Assembly: GCF_935825525.1 (NCBI RefSeq)
Contig: NZ_CAKXZT010000148.1
Location: 1 to 46,728, forward strand
Length of the DNA stretch: 46,728 nt
Direction: 5' to 3'
Source of the DNA: Mesorhizobium escarrei
Lineage (GTDB): Bacteria > Pseudomonadota > Alphaproteobacteria > Rhizobiales > Rhizobiaceae
Part shown: positions 34,713 through 41,676 of the stretch, piece by piece
Position numbering within the stretch: the first letter of the stretch is position 1
Layout: each line of letters starts with the position of its first letter
Translations under genes and position numbers: made by a program
Notes under the pieces: model-generated
Seen by the model: the letters and a program-made list of their open reading frames with translations, nothing else
Database searches by the model: none
Told to the model about the DNA's origin: nothing

Positions 34713-35672
34713 ATGACACTATTCGGGAAATTCAGAAACGCCGCGCTGGTGGGCCTCGCCTGCGCGGCGCTTGGTTCCTCACCGGCTTTAGCGCAGGACA
34801 AGGAGATCAAGGTCGGCATGGTGAACCTGTCGCTCTGCTGCGCCTATTTCGTTGGCATGGACGCCGCCGTGAAGGATGAGGCGAGCCATTTCTCGAACGT
34901 CAAGGTTTTGTCGACCGACGCCAAGGGCGACGTTGCCAAGCTGACCTCTGATGTCGAGGATCTGCTCAACCAGAATGTCAATGTCTTCATCATCTCCGGT
35001 GCCTGGATAGAAGCGGCCCCCGCCGCGCTTGAGGCGATCAACCAGGCGGGCGTGCCGATCGTCATGGTTGACCGGCTGCTCAAGGGTGGCGATTACACCG
35101 CCTGGGTCGGCCCGGACAACCGCGCCATCGGCGAGGGTATCGGCGATTACATCGTCAAGCGCCTGAACGGCAAGGGCAAGGTGGCGGTCATCCGTGGGGG
35201 CCCCGCCGACAACACGATCGGATCGAACCGTTCGGAAGGCGTTCAGTCGAAGTTCCAGGGCACTGAGATCCAGGCCGTCGTGGCGCCGGGCTGGGGCGAG
35301 TGGAGTGCCGACGGCGGCTTCACGCAGATGGAAGACCTGCTCTCCAAGAACGACGACCTCAATGCGGTCTTCTGCGAGAACGACTCCATGTGCCTCGGCG
35401 CGCAGAAGGCAATCGGCGACGCCGGCAAAGCCGAGCAGATCTTCATAACGTCGGTCGACGGCGAGATGGGCACGCTCAAGGAGATCATGCGCGAGGGCAG
35501 CAACTACGGCGCAACCGGCCGCAATTCGTCCGACCAGATCGGCCGCGCCGGCTTCAACCGCGCCATTGCGATTGTCGCCGGCGGCTCGCCGGAGAAGGAG
35601 ACAGCGCTGCCGTCGCCGATTATCACCAAGGACAACGCCGTCAAGTTCTACGACGAGAACAGCAAGTTCTAG
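34713..35672 (+). CDS. periplasmic sugar-binding protein (RbsB type)
   Basis: This 319-residue exported protein has a signal peptide cleaved after SSPALA and the two-lobe periplasmic-binding-protein fold: IKVGMVNLSLCCAYFVGMDA, DVEDLLNQNVNVFIISGAWI, VPIVMVDRLL, VAVIRGGPADNTIGSNRSEG, AVFCENDSMCLGAQKAIGDA and IFITSVDGEMGTLKEI. It delivers a sugar-like ligand to the permease. An AAGGGAGGA site precedes the ATG. The unusual CC pair early in the mature protein and the FCENDS/SMCLG Cys pair are notable for a periplasmic protein. The ligand is not predictable by eye. Confidence 0.93.
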   Translation: MTLFGKFRNAALVGLACAALGSSPALAQDKEIKVGMVNLSLCCAYFVGMDAAVKDEASHFSNVKVLSTDAKGDVAKLTSDVEDLLNQNVNVFIISGAWIEAAPAALEAINQAGVPIVMVDRLLKGGDYTAWVGPDNRAIGEGIGDYIVKRLNGKGKVAVIRGGPADNTIGSNRSEGVQSKFQGTEIQAVVAPGWGEWSADGGFTQMEDLLSKNDDLNAVFCENDSMCLGAQKAIGDAGKAEQIFITSVDGEMGTLKEIMREGSNYGATGRNSSDQIGRAGFNRAIAIVAGGSPEKETALPSPIITKDNAVKFYDENSKF

Positions 35673-35687
35673 TGTACCCTTAGCCGC

Positions 35688-35727
35688 AGCTCGGGCCTGG
35701 CGTTTAGCGGGGCCTGAGCTTTTCTTC
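35688..35727 (+). terminator. rho-independent terminator after the sugar operon
   Basis: A 10-bp stem (AGCTCGGGCC at 35688-35697 pairing with GGCCTGAGCT at 35711-35720, one G-U pair) with a 13-base loop is followed directly by TTTCTTC. It lies 16 bases after the binding-protein stop, closing the aldehyde dehydrogenase/ABC operon. Confidence 0.8.
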
Positions 35728-36199
35728 ACATCCCCCACAATGTTCTACGCGGCCGTTAGGCTCTGGGTCCTGTGCCGGCCGCGCTCGCCTATTCCACCAG
35801 GATAGTGGCGGTAGTATCGATGATTAGCATTTGTGGCTCCGTTGGCGCAGCGGGCTGACGGTGCATCGAGAACCGGATGGGGCATGGTCACACTCCTTGT
35901 TGAAGAAGCCTGTGATGCTCTGCCCCCGCAAGGCAGTCGTCCTTTCTGTCCATGCTCGTTCGTTCGTATGCCGGGTACAGGGTCGTCTACGCGGTCGATG
36001 CAAAGCTGATCGCCGCAGGATGAGTTTCGCAGGTGAGATCTTCCTATGTTCGTTGCGCAATCTGCTAAACGATGGCAGTTGCTTCCCGCTTCGCGGAATG
36101 ATCTCAGCCACGTCCCGGCAGGGACGGCTCGGTGCGTCCTGTAAGAACGCTATTGGTTGAATGGCCTGAAGAAATCGTCGTAGTCGAGCGTCTGCAGGA
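35728..36199. other. non-coding region downstream of the IS110 transposase
   Basis: About 470 bases without a supported gene. Part must be the right end of the IS110-family element, whose transposase ends at 36200, but I could not fix the boundary. A 46-codon minus-strand frame (35745-35885) with a good AAGGAG site could be the truncated start of another element's gene; nothing in it is recognisable. Confidence 0.4.
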
Positions 36200-37206
36200 T
36201 CAGGCAGCGGCGGGCGTTCCTCCGTGCGGATCGAACAGCTCGCCCGTCCGGAGCATCGCATGCATGATCACTGCCAGCTTGCGCGCCAGGGCCACGGCGG
36301 CTCGTTTGAAGCCGAGCCGTTCTTTGAGCTCCAACGCCCAGGTTCGCAGGGTGCTGGTATCCGTCGACCGGTTCAGGATGACCGCGGCCGCTTCGTATAG
36401 CAGTCCGCGCAACTGATTGTCGCCACGGCGCGAGATATGGCCGTCATTATCGACTTCGCCGGACTGGTAGCGTCTCGGGGTCAGGCCTACCCATGCGCCC
36501 ACGGCGCGCGAGTTTCTGAAGTTCGCCGGATCCTCCACGGCCGCGGCAAAGGCGGTGGCTGTGACGGTGCCGACACCGGGCACCGACATGAGCAGACGGC
36601 AGTGCTGGTCTTCACGAGCCATCGCGGCCAGTTGCTTGCTCAGCTCTGCTATCTGGTATCGAATATCACTCCATGCCCGAAGCATTGGCACGACGATGCG
36701 CGCCAGCTTTGCTTGGCCCTGCAGAAGATCGTGAACGTTGCGCTCGAACACGCTGCCGGCGCCCTTGGGCACGACAAGGCCGAACGTCTTCATCAATCCG
36801 CGGATTTGGTTGGATATCTGCAAACGCATCTTGAGAAGCTGGCGCCGCGCGGTGATCAGCGTGCGGATCAGCATGCTGTCGAAACCTTTGACCCGAACCT
36901 CTCGGTAGAAGCCGACCTCGGCCAGATGTGCCAGGCCATCGGCATCGTTCGCATCGGTCTTGTTCGCGGCCATGTCGAGCGCGGCCTTGGCATGCCGCGC
37001 GTCGATGCAGATCACCGGCAGCCCCTCTGCCATCAGCGCATGGTAGAACCACACCGACAGCGGCCCCGTCTCGAATACCACCCGCCGCACATCGGGTGCG
37101 CGCTTGCGGATCAGCGCCGCGAGTAGTTGCGGGTCGGACGCGCACTTGCCCCGCCACATCCTTTTGCCGTCCTGCCGGATCGAAATTGCCGTCTCTTTCA
37201 TGGATA
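36200..37206 (-). CDS. IS110-family transposase, 3' exon (gene split by group II intron)
   Basis: This exon encodes residues 9-343 of an IS110-family recombinase (DEDD RuvC-like domain plus C-terminal Transposase_20 domain with the catalytic Ser). The remaining acidic residues are visible in RRVVFETGPLSVWFYHAL and NKTDANDADGLAHLAEVG, and the Ser domain in CRLLMSVPGVGTVTATAFAA and GAWVGLTPRRYQSGEVDNDG. The first 25 bases of the gene, with the first catalytic Asp, lie at 39359-39383, on the far side of a 2152-base intron. Joined, the exons give 1032 bases, exactly 344 codons including stop. Without splicing, the exon could at most start at the in-frame ATG 37201, lacking the first Asp. Confidence 0.93.
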
Positions 37207-37304
37207 GTAGAGTAGGCGGTAAGCGCCGCGCCGCCCTTTCAGCGGCCGGTTTCTCACCGCCTCTCCCCGAACCGGGCATGCGCCTTTCGTTACGCACCCA
37301 GCTC
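37207..37304 (-). ncRNA. group II intron domains V and VI
   Basis: Domain V occupies 37304-37269 (36 bases). On the minus strand it starts GAGCTGGG, which pairs with CCCGGTTC at its end, contains the catalytic AGC triad and closes with a GAAA tetraloop. Domain VI follows to the 3' end, with GGCGGT pairing to ACCGCC near the splice site; the bulged branch A should lie about 7-8 bases before the 3' splice site. The stop codon of the maturase gene (TAA at 37290-37292) falls inside domain V. Confidence 0.88.
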
Positions 37305-38744
37305 TCCAGAAGACATGGCAAAGTCAGGCGTATCCATCCATGCGAGACGGAAGCGGCAAACGGGGGTCCAGGCGAGCATATGCTGCTCGACCATTCCCTC
37401 GCGCCAAAGCCGTCTCGTTGGCCGTCGACCACTGGGCTGGCATGAGGCCCAGATGTCACGCGACCGCGCTTTGGGGCGTTTCTTCCGCAGCCATCGCGCT
37501 ATCCTCATGCCGACGTACCAGTCGAGACTGGTGAACATCCGACCAGCATAAGCGCAGTGGCGGTAGTAGTTCGCCCACCCACGCAGGATGGGATTGAGCT
37601 CCTGAAGCTTGGAGGCCAGACTGCACGGGGTGGAACTCGTTCCCGTACGTGCCTTGACCTTTCGACGCAGGTTGGCAGCCTTTGCTTTGGGAATCTCAAT
37701 GCGCGGGCCATAGCCGTAGCGCTTGTCCCAATGCATGATGAAGCGGAATCCGAGGAATTCGAACCCCTCCGTCATGGCTGTGACCTTCGTCTTTTCCGGC
37801 GACAACTCAAGGCCCATGGTCTGATGCAGGTAGTCCGCCAGCGCGGCCTTCTCCGCGATGGCATCCTCCCGTGTGCCAGACACCAGCACCACGAAGTCAT
37901 CGGCGTAGCGCACCGGCAGAAACGCACAGCGACCAGCCATGCGATCCCAGTAGCGCGCTCTGCCTACCGCGGTCCTCCCGTCACATTTGCGGTCGGCATG
38001 GGCCTTGGTGCGTTGATACACCCACTGTTCATACCGCTCTTCGATCGCGCTGAGCGCGATATTGGCGAGCAGCGGTGAGAGAATCCCGCCCTGAGGCGTG
38101 CCGGCGTCTGTGCGAAGGAACTGCTCCTCCGACAAAACACCGGCTTTCAGGAACTGCCCGACCAGCCTCGTCACCCGCCGGTCAGCCACGCGCTGGCGCA
38201 GCCGCTCTAACAGATGATGATGACTTAAATTATCGAAGCAGCCCTTAATGTCGCCCTCTATGACCCATGGATACGGCATCCGGTTCCGACGTGTGTCCTT
38301 GTCGCGTTTATGCGGCAAGGCAGCTCGTCGGATGTGCTCCAAGGCGCCATGCGTACTCCGTCCGGGTCGAAACCCATAGGAGACATGCCAAAACTGCGCC
38401 TCGAAGATCGGCTCCAGAAGTGTTTTGACCGCGCCTTGAACGACGCGATCCTTGATCGTGGGAATGCCCAGGGGCCGGAATTGCCCTGGTTTACCGGCCT
38501 TGGGGATGAGCTTGCGCCGCGCAGGGCTGGGTCGATATGCGCCGGAGCGCAATTCGGCCTGAAGCCCTTCGAGGAAGCGTTGCTCACCGATCCCATTCCG
38601 GATGCGGCCCACGGTCATCCCGTCGATCCCAGCCGTGCGTCGGCCTCGATTGGAGACTACGCGCTGCCAGGCGTGACGCAACACGCGCAGGTCGGTGACC
38701 CAACCCCACATGTCCCGCCACGCGTCTTCGGGATCCATGTCCAC
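37290..38744 (-). CDS. ltrA: group II intron reverse transcriptase/maturase
   Basis: This 484-residue intron-encoded protein helps the RNA fold and splice and reverse-transcribes it into new sites. RT motifs in order are AGIDGMTVGRI, YRPSPARRKLIPKAGKPGQF with RPLGIPTIKDRVVQGAVKTL, SYGFRPGRSTHGALEHIR, WVIEGDIKGCFDNLSHHHLL, GTPQGGILSPLLANIALS, the active site VRYADDFVVLV and GFEFLGFRFI. The maturase (GIIM) domain shows LNPILRGWANYYRHCAYAGR and LDWYVGMRIARWLRKKRPKA. No HNH endonuclease Cys cluster follows. A GTG start at 38744 is preferred, with GGAGGAG about six bases upstream; ATG 38738 is the alternative. The last codons overlap domain V. Confidence 0.93.
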   Translation of the reverse strand: MDMDPEDAWRDMWGWVTDLRVLRHAWQRVVSNRGRRTAGIDGMTVGRIRNGIGEQRFLEGLQAELRSGAYRPSPARRKLIPKAGKPGQFRPLGIPTIKDRVVQGAVKTLLEPIFEAQFWHVSYGFRPGRSTHGALEHIRRAALPHKRDKDTRRNRMPYPWVIEGDIKGCFDNLSHHHLLERLRQRVADRRVTRLVGQFLKAGVLSEEQFLRTDAGTPQGGILSPLLANIALSAIEERYEQWVYQRTKAHADRKCDGRTAVGRARYWDRMAGRCAFLPVRYADDFVVLVSGTREDAIAEKAALADYLHQTMGLELSPEKTKVTAMTEGFEFLGFRFIMHWDKRYGYGPRIEIPKAKAANLRRKVKARTGTSSTPCSLASKLQELNPILRGWANYYRHCAYAGRMFTSLDWYVGMRIARWLRKKRPKARSRDIWASCQPSGRRPTRRLWREGMVEQHMLAWTPVCRFRLAWMDTPDFAMSSGELGA

Positions 38745-39358
38745 AGATCACTCCTCCGTCATGCAAGTCTACCGTCTTCCTGCTTCCCTTCGCCCTGTGC
38801 ACGGCTTTCCCGCGCTCCGACTACTACGGAAGCTCCGCCCTTGGTGCCGTCCATCTCCGGCCGTCGCGGCGAGCCCAGTTCCATGCTGGGCAGACAGTCC
38901 AAGTTCCCGTGTTCCGATTTCCAACCTTCATGCCCTTAGGCGGTGAGCTTTACCCCAGGCGATGCGGAAGACAGGGCAATGAGAGCTTTCCCCGTCTCGA
39001 ACGCGTTGTCCGCGCCCTGCAGTGAGGATAGACGAGCCCCACCGCGTCTGATCGCTTCTTACCTCCCACGCCATCGCGCGACTTGGAGGCGTTACCGGTT
39101 GAATCCGAGGCTTCCAGCGCTCACTTCGTTATCTCGCCATAGACATTGCGGTAGCCCGGCCTGCGGCCGATGGTCCGCACCCGGTACAGTTCAGGCCGAT
39201 CTGCTTATGACACCCAACCGGCGACGCCCGGCCGGGCTTCTCGGCACCCTTCCGCCCGCTGCTCCTGCGGGCGGGGCGGCATTACAGCCGCCGGTCGAAA
39301 ACCAGCAAGCTTGAGAGGTGGCTATTCCATGTTCACCTCCCGCGCCGTCACGGCGCAC

Positions 39359-39383
39359 CGTCGAGACCGATATACTGCTCCAT
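39359..39383 (-). CDS. IS110-family transposase, 5' exon
   Basis: Twenty-five bases encode MEQYIGLD plus the first base of the next codon. The Asp is the first acidic residue of the DEDD active site. GGAGGACAGCC precedes the ATG. Read without splicing, translation stops after three intron codons (GAP, stop), so the transposase depends on intron removal. Confidence 0.9.
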
Positions 39384-39600
39384 GGCTGTCCTCCGTTCGA
39401 TGCCTGGGCCCGGTGTCCATCGTGAGCCCGTTCTTCATCGTGAGCCCGTTCTTCATCCTATCGGGGGACAGCCAGCCGGCTAGAGCTCCGAACATCGCCG
39501 CCCACAGCTTTGGTGGCCACCGCTCCCGCGATTACGTCATGTTCGTTCTCCGTGACGAAGCACCAATTAAGCTGCCATTCGGCGCCCGACCCATTTGCGG
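39384..39600 (-). other. left-end non-coding region of the IS110 element (candidate bridge RNA region)
   Basis: The ~200 bases upstream of the transposase start have no gene. In IS110-subgroup elements this left-end region encodes the structured bridge RNA that pairs with donor and target. The region includes two exact 18-base tandem repeats (39419-39454). I could not fold the loops or place the element end. Confidence 0.4.
39419..39454. repeat. two exact 18-bp tandem repeats
   Basis: ATCGTGAGCCCGTTCTTC occurs twice back to back at 39419-39436 and 39437-39454, about 36 bases upstream of the transposase start on the minus strand. A half-copy of the pattern (ATCC) continues on the right. Confidence 0.85.
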
Positions 39601-39602
39601 AC

Positions 39603-39968
39603 TCAAAAGTAGGGTTTACAGACGAAGTGAGAACGATAGCGTGGATCCTCTAAGCGTGCCAAAGCCGAGAAGAAATGCTCCCTGTGCGAGCACAACTGCG
39701 ACAGCCATGATGCCAACTCCTGAAGCCAGTTTGCAAGCCAAGCCGACCGATAAGAAAAGTGCCAAGGGCGTATCAATGCAACGATCGCGGCTGATGACAG
39801 AAGAATAAGCGCTGGAACGCCTAAGACCACGGCATGCATGTCCAGCATAAGGGCGAACGGAGTATCTGCTTTTATCATCGGCTTAATCTCCCCTAAAACC
39901 CTGAAGGTATTCAAGATCGCGACTCCAATGACTGAAGGGTTAGCTTTCCACCATTTGTAACCTGCCAT
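39603..39968 (-). CDS. unrecognised membrane protein
   Basis: This 121-residue protein has hydrophobic stretches (NPSVIGVAILNTFRVLGEI and FALMLDMHAVVLGVPALILLS with SAAIVALI) and a Trp/Leu/His-rich tail. It begins 18 bases after the stop of the preceding minus-strand gene, with no strong ribosome site visible. Its end lies close to where the IS110 left end should begin, so the C-terminus may have been altered by the insertion. Function is unknown. Confidence 0.45.
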   Translation of the reverse strand: MAGYKWWKANPSVIGVAILNTFRVLGEIKPMIKADTPFALMLDMHAVVLGVPALILLSSAAIVALIRPWHFSYRSAWLANWLQELASWLSQLCSHREHFFSALARLEDPRYRSHFVCKPYF

Positions 39969-39986
39969 TGACGCTGTACGCGGGAT

Positions 39987-41081
39987 TTAGGCTGCCGCGG
40001 ATCGGACACCGCCGGCACCGGCGAGTCGTCCAACGATCTTGCTCAACGTCCGCAGCGTCCAGGCCAGCGGCGCCAGAACCATCCTCAGCAGAAAAGCGAG
40101 GACAAGACAGAGTATAAGGTAGGCCGCAAAGGCGCCGAGCCAGGCCGGGAGACCTGCTTGCTCGGCTATCCAACCGGCCGCGTTTGTCAGAAGGTGAGGT
40201 CGCGTGATCGCCACATAAGGAAGTGCGACGACAGCGGCGACACCGGCTGCGGTACCGACGGCGGAAAGCGATTGGAACACACCTTTGCCAGCAGCCCTCA
40301 GATTTGCTATCCGCACCGTTCCGCGACCAGCCGCGGCCACCGGTGCCCTCGCAACGCGCAATGCCTTGGCTGCGGCGCCCACCCCCCCGACGACGATTAC
40401 CGCATCGAAGGCCGCCCAACCCATCTCGCCCCAAGTCGGAAGCCGCTCGCCGCGGGTGATCACCCCTTCCAGATCGGAAACGCCGCCCAGGACTATGTTC
40501 TTCGCACCAAGCAGTGTGCGGGTGAACTGTCTGCGGACTGCTGTTCCGTCAACAATCTCGAACTCCGACAGCATCTCATGCCCGCGATCCTTGAGCTCGT
40601 GAATGGCAATAAGCCCATATTGCTCCGGCGAAATCTCGGCGAGGCCGAATCCCACCTGGCGGTCGTCCCACAGGCTCGAGAGGCTCTGACCGACGGTTTC
40701 CTGCAACAAGTACTGCGACGATCCATTCTTCACGAAATAAGCAATCACCGGCACGACCGGATGGCCGAGACGGTCGAAAACCTCCACGAAATCCGCATCC
40801 TCGCCATAGACGAGGAACACTCTGGCTGCATCGTCGCCATATTTCGCCGCTGCCTCATGCCAGCCGAGCCCGCCTGCCGCGCAGGCTGCAAGAACCCATG
40901 GCCGAGCCTGCTCCACAGCTTTGCTGCTGAGCGGGCAACGGGTGTCGTCCCGGCGAACTTCCTCCGCCAGCGCGGCTCGCATGACCTCATCCTCGAAATG
41001 ATGGGGCTCCCGCCATTCCCATCTGAGCGTCAAAACGATCGCCACAACGAGTGAGGCTGCTAGCAGATATCTCATTCTCAA
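39987..41081 (-). CDS. unrecognised membrane-anchored protein
   Basis: This 364-residue protein has an N-terminal anchor or signal (YLLAASLVVAIVLTLRW), a soluble middle part (WHEAAAKYGDDAARVFLVYG, EDADFVEVFDRLGHPVVPVI, EISPEQYGLIAIHELKDRG) and a C-terminal half with several helices (FDAVIVVGGVGAAAKAL, AAYLILCLVLAFLLRMVLAP). GGAGG lies 8 bases before a TTG at 41081, which is the preferred start; ATG 41075 is the alternative. I do not recognise the family. It may be expressed with the next small gene. Similar composition to its strand neighbours supports a real gene. Confidence 0.65.
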   Translation of the reverse strand: MRMRYLLAASLVVAIVLTLRWEWREPHHFEDEVMRAALAEEVRRDDTRCPLSSKAVEQARPWVLAACAAGGLGWHEAAAKYGDDAARVFLVYGEDADFVEVFDRLGHPVVPVIAYFVKNGSSQYLLQETVGQSLSSLWDDRQVGFGLAEISPEQYGLIAIHELKDRGHEMLSEFEIVDGTAVRRQFTRTLLGAKNIVLGGVSDLEGVITRGERLPTWGEMGWAAFDAVIVVGGVGAAAKALRVARAPVAAAGRGTVRIANLRAAGKGVFQSLSAVGTAAGVAAVVALPYVAITRPHLLTNAAGWIAEQAGLPAWLGAFAAYLILCLVLAFLLRMVLAPLAWTLRTLSKIVGRLAGAGGVRSAAA

Positions 41082-41406
41082 GGGGGCATCCTCCCGCAGT
41101 CATGTCAGGCCAAGACGTGCCGAAGCTATCAGCCAATCCCGATGAAGCGATCGTTAGTTCTGGGATGTGGTGGAAATTTGCTGGAGGGTGCGGCCGCCGA
41201 CAGAGGCATGGAGGCAAACAAGTGAAATAGAATCAAACAGTTATTGGCATCGTGTGGAAAAACTGCACACGAAAGTTCTCCTTCTCTTCCATATTCGTTC
41301 CTACGACTGAGTGTCCGTTTGGCCTCATTGGGCACCTTATGCTGCCGGCTCGTGCCTATCCGACGAAGCTAGTCGCCGGCGCTTGCGCAAGCGCGACGTA
41401 ATCGCC
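41082..41406. other. intergenic, nothing recognised
   Basis: About 325 bases between the unrecognised membrane-protein gene and the LysR remnant, somewhat more AT-rich than its neighbours and with short frames only. It should include the promoter of the minus-strand gene starting at 41081. Confidence 0.45.
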
Positions 41407-41651
41407 TTAGAGATCGAAGGAATGTAGTCCCAACTTCGGTGCAAAGATCAGGTCCTCGATGTAGCTGATGAAGGGACGGCGAGGGAGGTCTTCGACTGGT
41501 GAGGTTTGCACAAAGGGCTTCTCTGTCGCGGGCAATGTGGATGCCGGGCGGTGAGCTTGCGAGCGGGGAGGCGGCCGTAGGGCGGACAGGAGAGCCCGAT
41601 GGCGATATCGGCTTCGCGCTTCGACAGGCTGAAGCTACTTGGCATCGCCAC
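41407..41651 (-). pseudogene. LysR-family regulator remnant
   Basis: One minus-strand frame gives FSLSKREADIAIGLSCPPYG and RLPARKLT, the start of the LysR effector domain (usual pattern: READIAIRL..P..G.L.ARKL). After a frame change near 41540 another gives PVEDLPRRPFISYIEDLIFA, PKLGLHSFDL and a stop. The DNA-binding domain and the C-terminal third are missing. It may once have regulated the neighbouring oxidoreductase genes. Confidence 0.65.
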
Positions 41652-41676
41652 AACCCGCTTGGATAAACAGGCCGCG

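Larger units (their letters stand above)
37207..39358 (-). mobile_element. group II intron inserted in the IS110 transposase gene
   Basis: A 2152-base group II intron on the minus strand. The 5' end reads GTGCGCC (39358 downward), fitting the GUGYG consensus. The 3' end is ...CTCTAC (37207), fitting the AY rule. A reverse transcriptase gene occupies domain IV (37290-38744), domains V and VI lie at 37207-37304, and the ~610 bases at 38745-39358 are domains I-III. Removing it joins ...CTCGACG to TATCCATG and restores MEQYIGLDVSMKETAISIRQ, the expected IS110 N-terminus. The agreement of consensus ends, restored frame and known protein start makes the boundaries secure to about one base. Confidence 0.95.

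Noticed and set aside
35745..35885. 46-codon minus-strand frame with a strong AAGGAG site
   Set aside because: No recognisable protein and unclear boundaries near an insertion; could be a truncated element gene but cannot be supported.
39001..39015. Intron segment complementary to GTCTCGA of the 5' exon, possible EBS
   Set aside because: The pairing is offset from the last six exon bases where IBS1 should be; without folding domain I it may be chance.
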